DNA of 6,465 nt, taken from Loktanella sp. GTDB lineage: Bacteria; Pseudomonadota; Alphaproteobacteria; Rhodobacterales; Rhodobacteraceae. The notes under the pieces are model-generated. The model made no database searches and was not told the origin of the DNA. It saw only the letters and a list, made by a program, of their open reading frames with translations. Below, one piece after another: positions 5,117 through 6,465 of this stretch. The stretch is from assembly GCA_003551805.1 (NCBI GenBank), contig PUNR01000328.1, positions 1-6,465 of the forward strand, in the 5' to 3' direction. Position numbers and translations under genes: made by a program. Positions within the stretch are counted from its first letter, which is position 1. Each line of letters starts with the position of its first letter.

Positions 5117-5982
5117 CCAGCAGCGAAGAGATTGACGACAGCTCTGCCCCGTTGATCGAACATTTGGCAGAGCTGCGCACGCGGCTGATCTGGTCGGTGC
5201 TGGCGTTCATCGTCGGCATGGTGATTTGCTTTTTCATCTGGAACCCGCTGTTCAACTTTCTGACGCTGCCGCTGTGTGACGCGCTGGCCGCGCGCAACCA
5301 GTCCTGCGATCTGCAGTTCATCGCACTGGAAGAAGGTTTCTTTGTTGCCATCTCGATCTCGCTTCTGGGCGGGTTAGTGTTGGGCTTTCCGATCATTTCC
5401 TACCAGATGTGGCGCTTCGTGGCGCCCGGACTTTACAAAAGCGAACAGGGTGCGTTTTTGCCGTTTCTTGTGGCGTCGCCGTTCATGTTCTTTCTCGGCG
5501 GGGCTTTCGCCTATTACGTTATCACGCCGCTGGCCTTCGGGTTCTTTCTGGGCTTCCAGCAACCGGGCACGTTGATGACCGGCACCGAAAGCAGCACGCA
5601 GGCGGCGGGGATCCTGTTTCAGGGGTCGGCCAAGGCGTATCTGAGCCTGACGATCAAATTCATCGTGGCCTTCGGGCTTTGTTTCCAGCTGCCAGTGCTG
5701 CTGACGCTGATGGGCAAGGCGGGGCTGGTATCGGCACGCGGCCTGCGCGGTACCCGCAAATATGCAATGGTCGGTATCCTGATCGTGGCAGCACTGGCGA
5801 CACCGCCGGATGTCATTTCGCAGGTGATCCTGTTTGTCGTTGTCTACGGCCTGTACGAAGTGTCGATCCAGCTCGTTGCCCGCGTTGAACGTAAACGCGA
5901 AGCCAAGCTGCGCGCCGAAGGTTTGTGGGACGACGACCTGCACGGCGAAGGTGCTATGGACGACGACGAGCCGAAAGCATGA
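5113..5982 (+). CDS. tatC: Twin-arginine translocase subunit TatC
   Basis: TatC is the polytopic core of the Tat receptor and binds the twin-arginine motif of cargo signal peptides. The 289-residue product has six predicted membrane helices (about 26-46, 76-98, 117-137, 178-200, 216-230 and 234-251). The hallmark sites are present: IEHLAELRTRL (15-25) with Glu20, YQMWRFVAPGLYKSE (97-111) with Glu111, and ATPPDVISQ (229-237) with Asp233. Glu20 and Glu111 match the cytoplasmic glutamates known in E. coli TatC to contact the twin-arginine signal. The periplasmic loop between helices 3 and 4 (about 146-177) is rich in Gly, Thr and Ser. The C-terminus is a long charged cytoplasmic tail with two acidic patches (DDD at 273-275 and 283-285). 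It begins inside the tatB stop and ends inside the start of the next gene, both as ATGA. Confidence 0.97.
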   Translation: MTSSEEIDDSSAPLIEHLAELRTRLIWSVLAFIVGMVICFFIWNPLFNFLTLPLCDALAARNQSCDLQFIALEEGFFVAISISLLGGLVLGFPIISYQMWRFVAPGLYKSEQGAFLPFLVASPFMFFLGGAFAYYVITPLAFGFFLGFQQPGTLMTGTESSTQAAGILFQGSAKAYLSLTIKFIVAFGLCFQLPVLLTLMGKAGLVSARGLRGTRKYAMVGILIVAALATPPDVISQVILFVVVYGLYEVSIQLVARVERKREAKLRAEGLWDDDLHGEGAMDDDEPKA

Positions 5983-6465
5983 CCAGCAAAGTGCTTAAGC
6001 GTATCGCCGAGGCGCTGGAGAGGATGCATCCAGCGCCCGGCAAGACACCTGATTTCAAATCGGCCTCTGCCTTTGTCTGGCACACGACACCGGACCGGCT
6101 GGAACCGGTGGCCAAGATCAACCGGATCGACGTTTCGCTTTTGGTCGGTGTAAACCGGTCGCGCGATACGCTGATGGAAAATACCGCCCGTTTTGCCGCC
6201 GGGATGCCTGCCAACAATGCCTTGCTCTGGGGTGCGCGGGGCATGGGTAAATCAAGCCTTGTCAAAGCGGTACACGGTGCTTTGCAAGTGAAACATCCGG
6301 ACTTGAAGCTGGTCGAGGTGCAACGCGAAGACCTGCCCAGCATCAACCGCTGTCTGAACCTTTTGCGCGGCTCTGACGCGCGGTTCATCCTGTTTTGCGA
6401 CGACCTGTCCTTTGGCCATGACGACGCGCATTACAAATCGCTCAAGGCGGTGCTGGATGGCGGGA
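5979..6465 (+). CDS. DUF815-family P-loop ATPase, N-terminal part (partial, runs off the right edge)
   Basis: I translated this from the ATG at 5979: 162 complete codons, open to the window edge. AFVWHTTPDRLEPV (31-44) is typical of the DUF815 family of AAA-like ATPases. PANNALLWGARGMGKSS (77-93) contains the Walker A loop GARGMGKSS with Lys91. RFILFCDDLSF (135-145) is the Walker B strand with Asp141-Asp142, followed by HDDAHYKSLKAVLDGG. The later sensor motifs lie outside the window. It starts within the tatC stop (ATGA), so it is the fourth gene of the tat operon and probably translationally coupled to tatC. The family is widespread in proteobacteria but has no firmly established role that I know of. 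Placement suggests a link with protein export or membrane quality control, which is inference only. Confidence 0.9.
   Translation, partial: MTSKVLKRIAEALERMHPAPGKTPDFKSASAFVWHTTPDRLEPVAKINRIDVSLLVGVNRSRDTLMENTARFAAGMPANNALLWGARGMGKSSLVKAVHGALQVKHPDLKLVEVQREDLPSINRCLNLLRGSDARFILFCDDLSFGHDDAHYKSLKAVLDGG

Noticed and set aside
4489..5163. 224-codon minus-strand frame opposite tatB, rich in Ala, Gly and Val
   Set aside because: The apparent hydrophobic protein is the antisense image of the tatB Lys/Ala/Pro tail; tatB itself is unambiguous.
5374..5943. 189-codon minus-strand frame opposite tatC
   Set aside because: It is antisense to clear TatC motifs, with a Gln/His/Arg-rich composition typical of shadow frames.

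Overview
This window looks like part of the chromosome of an alphaproteobacterium, most likely a Rhodobacterales/Roseobacter-group species. That rests on remembered protein style (the TatA sequence, the DusA sequence, and a DUF815 ATPase directly behind tatC) and on the moderately high GC content. No database search was possible, so the placement is an inference. I see no insertion sequence, CRISPR array, rRNA or tRNA gene.

Layout. Positions 1-590 (minus strand) carry the N-terminal part of a membrane-anchored HisKA_2-type sensor histidine kinase with a DUF4118-like membrane domain; it runs off the left edge. Positions 591-877 are a divergent intergenic region holding one candidate 30-residue membrane peptide gene (704-796) and an 8-bp palindrome. 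Next on the plus strand come dusA (878-1870, tRNA dihydrouridine synthase A), a TauE/SafE (TSUP) membrane exporter (1959-2777) and a phytanoyl-CoA dioxygenase-like Fe(II)/2-oxoglutarate oxygenase (2771-3523). The last two overlap by 7 bases and are probably translationally coupled. A YafY-type HTH/WYL regulator (3472-4173, minus) converges on the oxygenase gene with a 52-base 3' overlap.

Positions 4174-4370 separate the regulator from the divergent tat operon. This region has a perfect TTGACA -35 box and a run of regularly spaced pentamers (three alternating TGGCA/TGCCA sites, then two TGACA sites, on an 11-base repeat) that looks like an operator. Then follow tatA (4371-4589), tatB (4613-5116), tatC (5113-5982) and the start of a DUF815 P-loop ATPase (5979 to the right edge). 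The tatB-tatC and tatC-DUF815 junctions are both ATGA overlaps.

How the genes work together. TatA, TatB and TatC form the twin-arginine translocase, which exports folded proteins across the inner membrane; the ATPase is tied to this operon by translational coupling, but its role is unknown. The exporter and oxygenase may form a two-gene module, for example removal of a small anion released by oxidation, but the substrate cannot be read from the sequence. No wholly new system is evident. The best leads are the operator-like array before tatA, the exporter/oxygenase pair, the Tat-coupled ATPase and the small membrane peptide.
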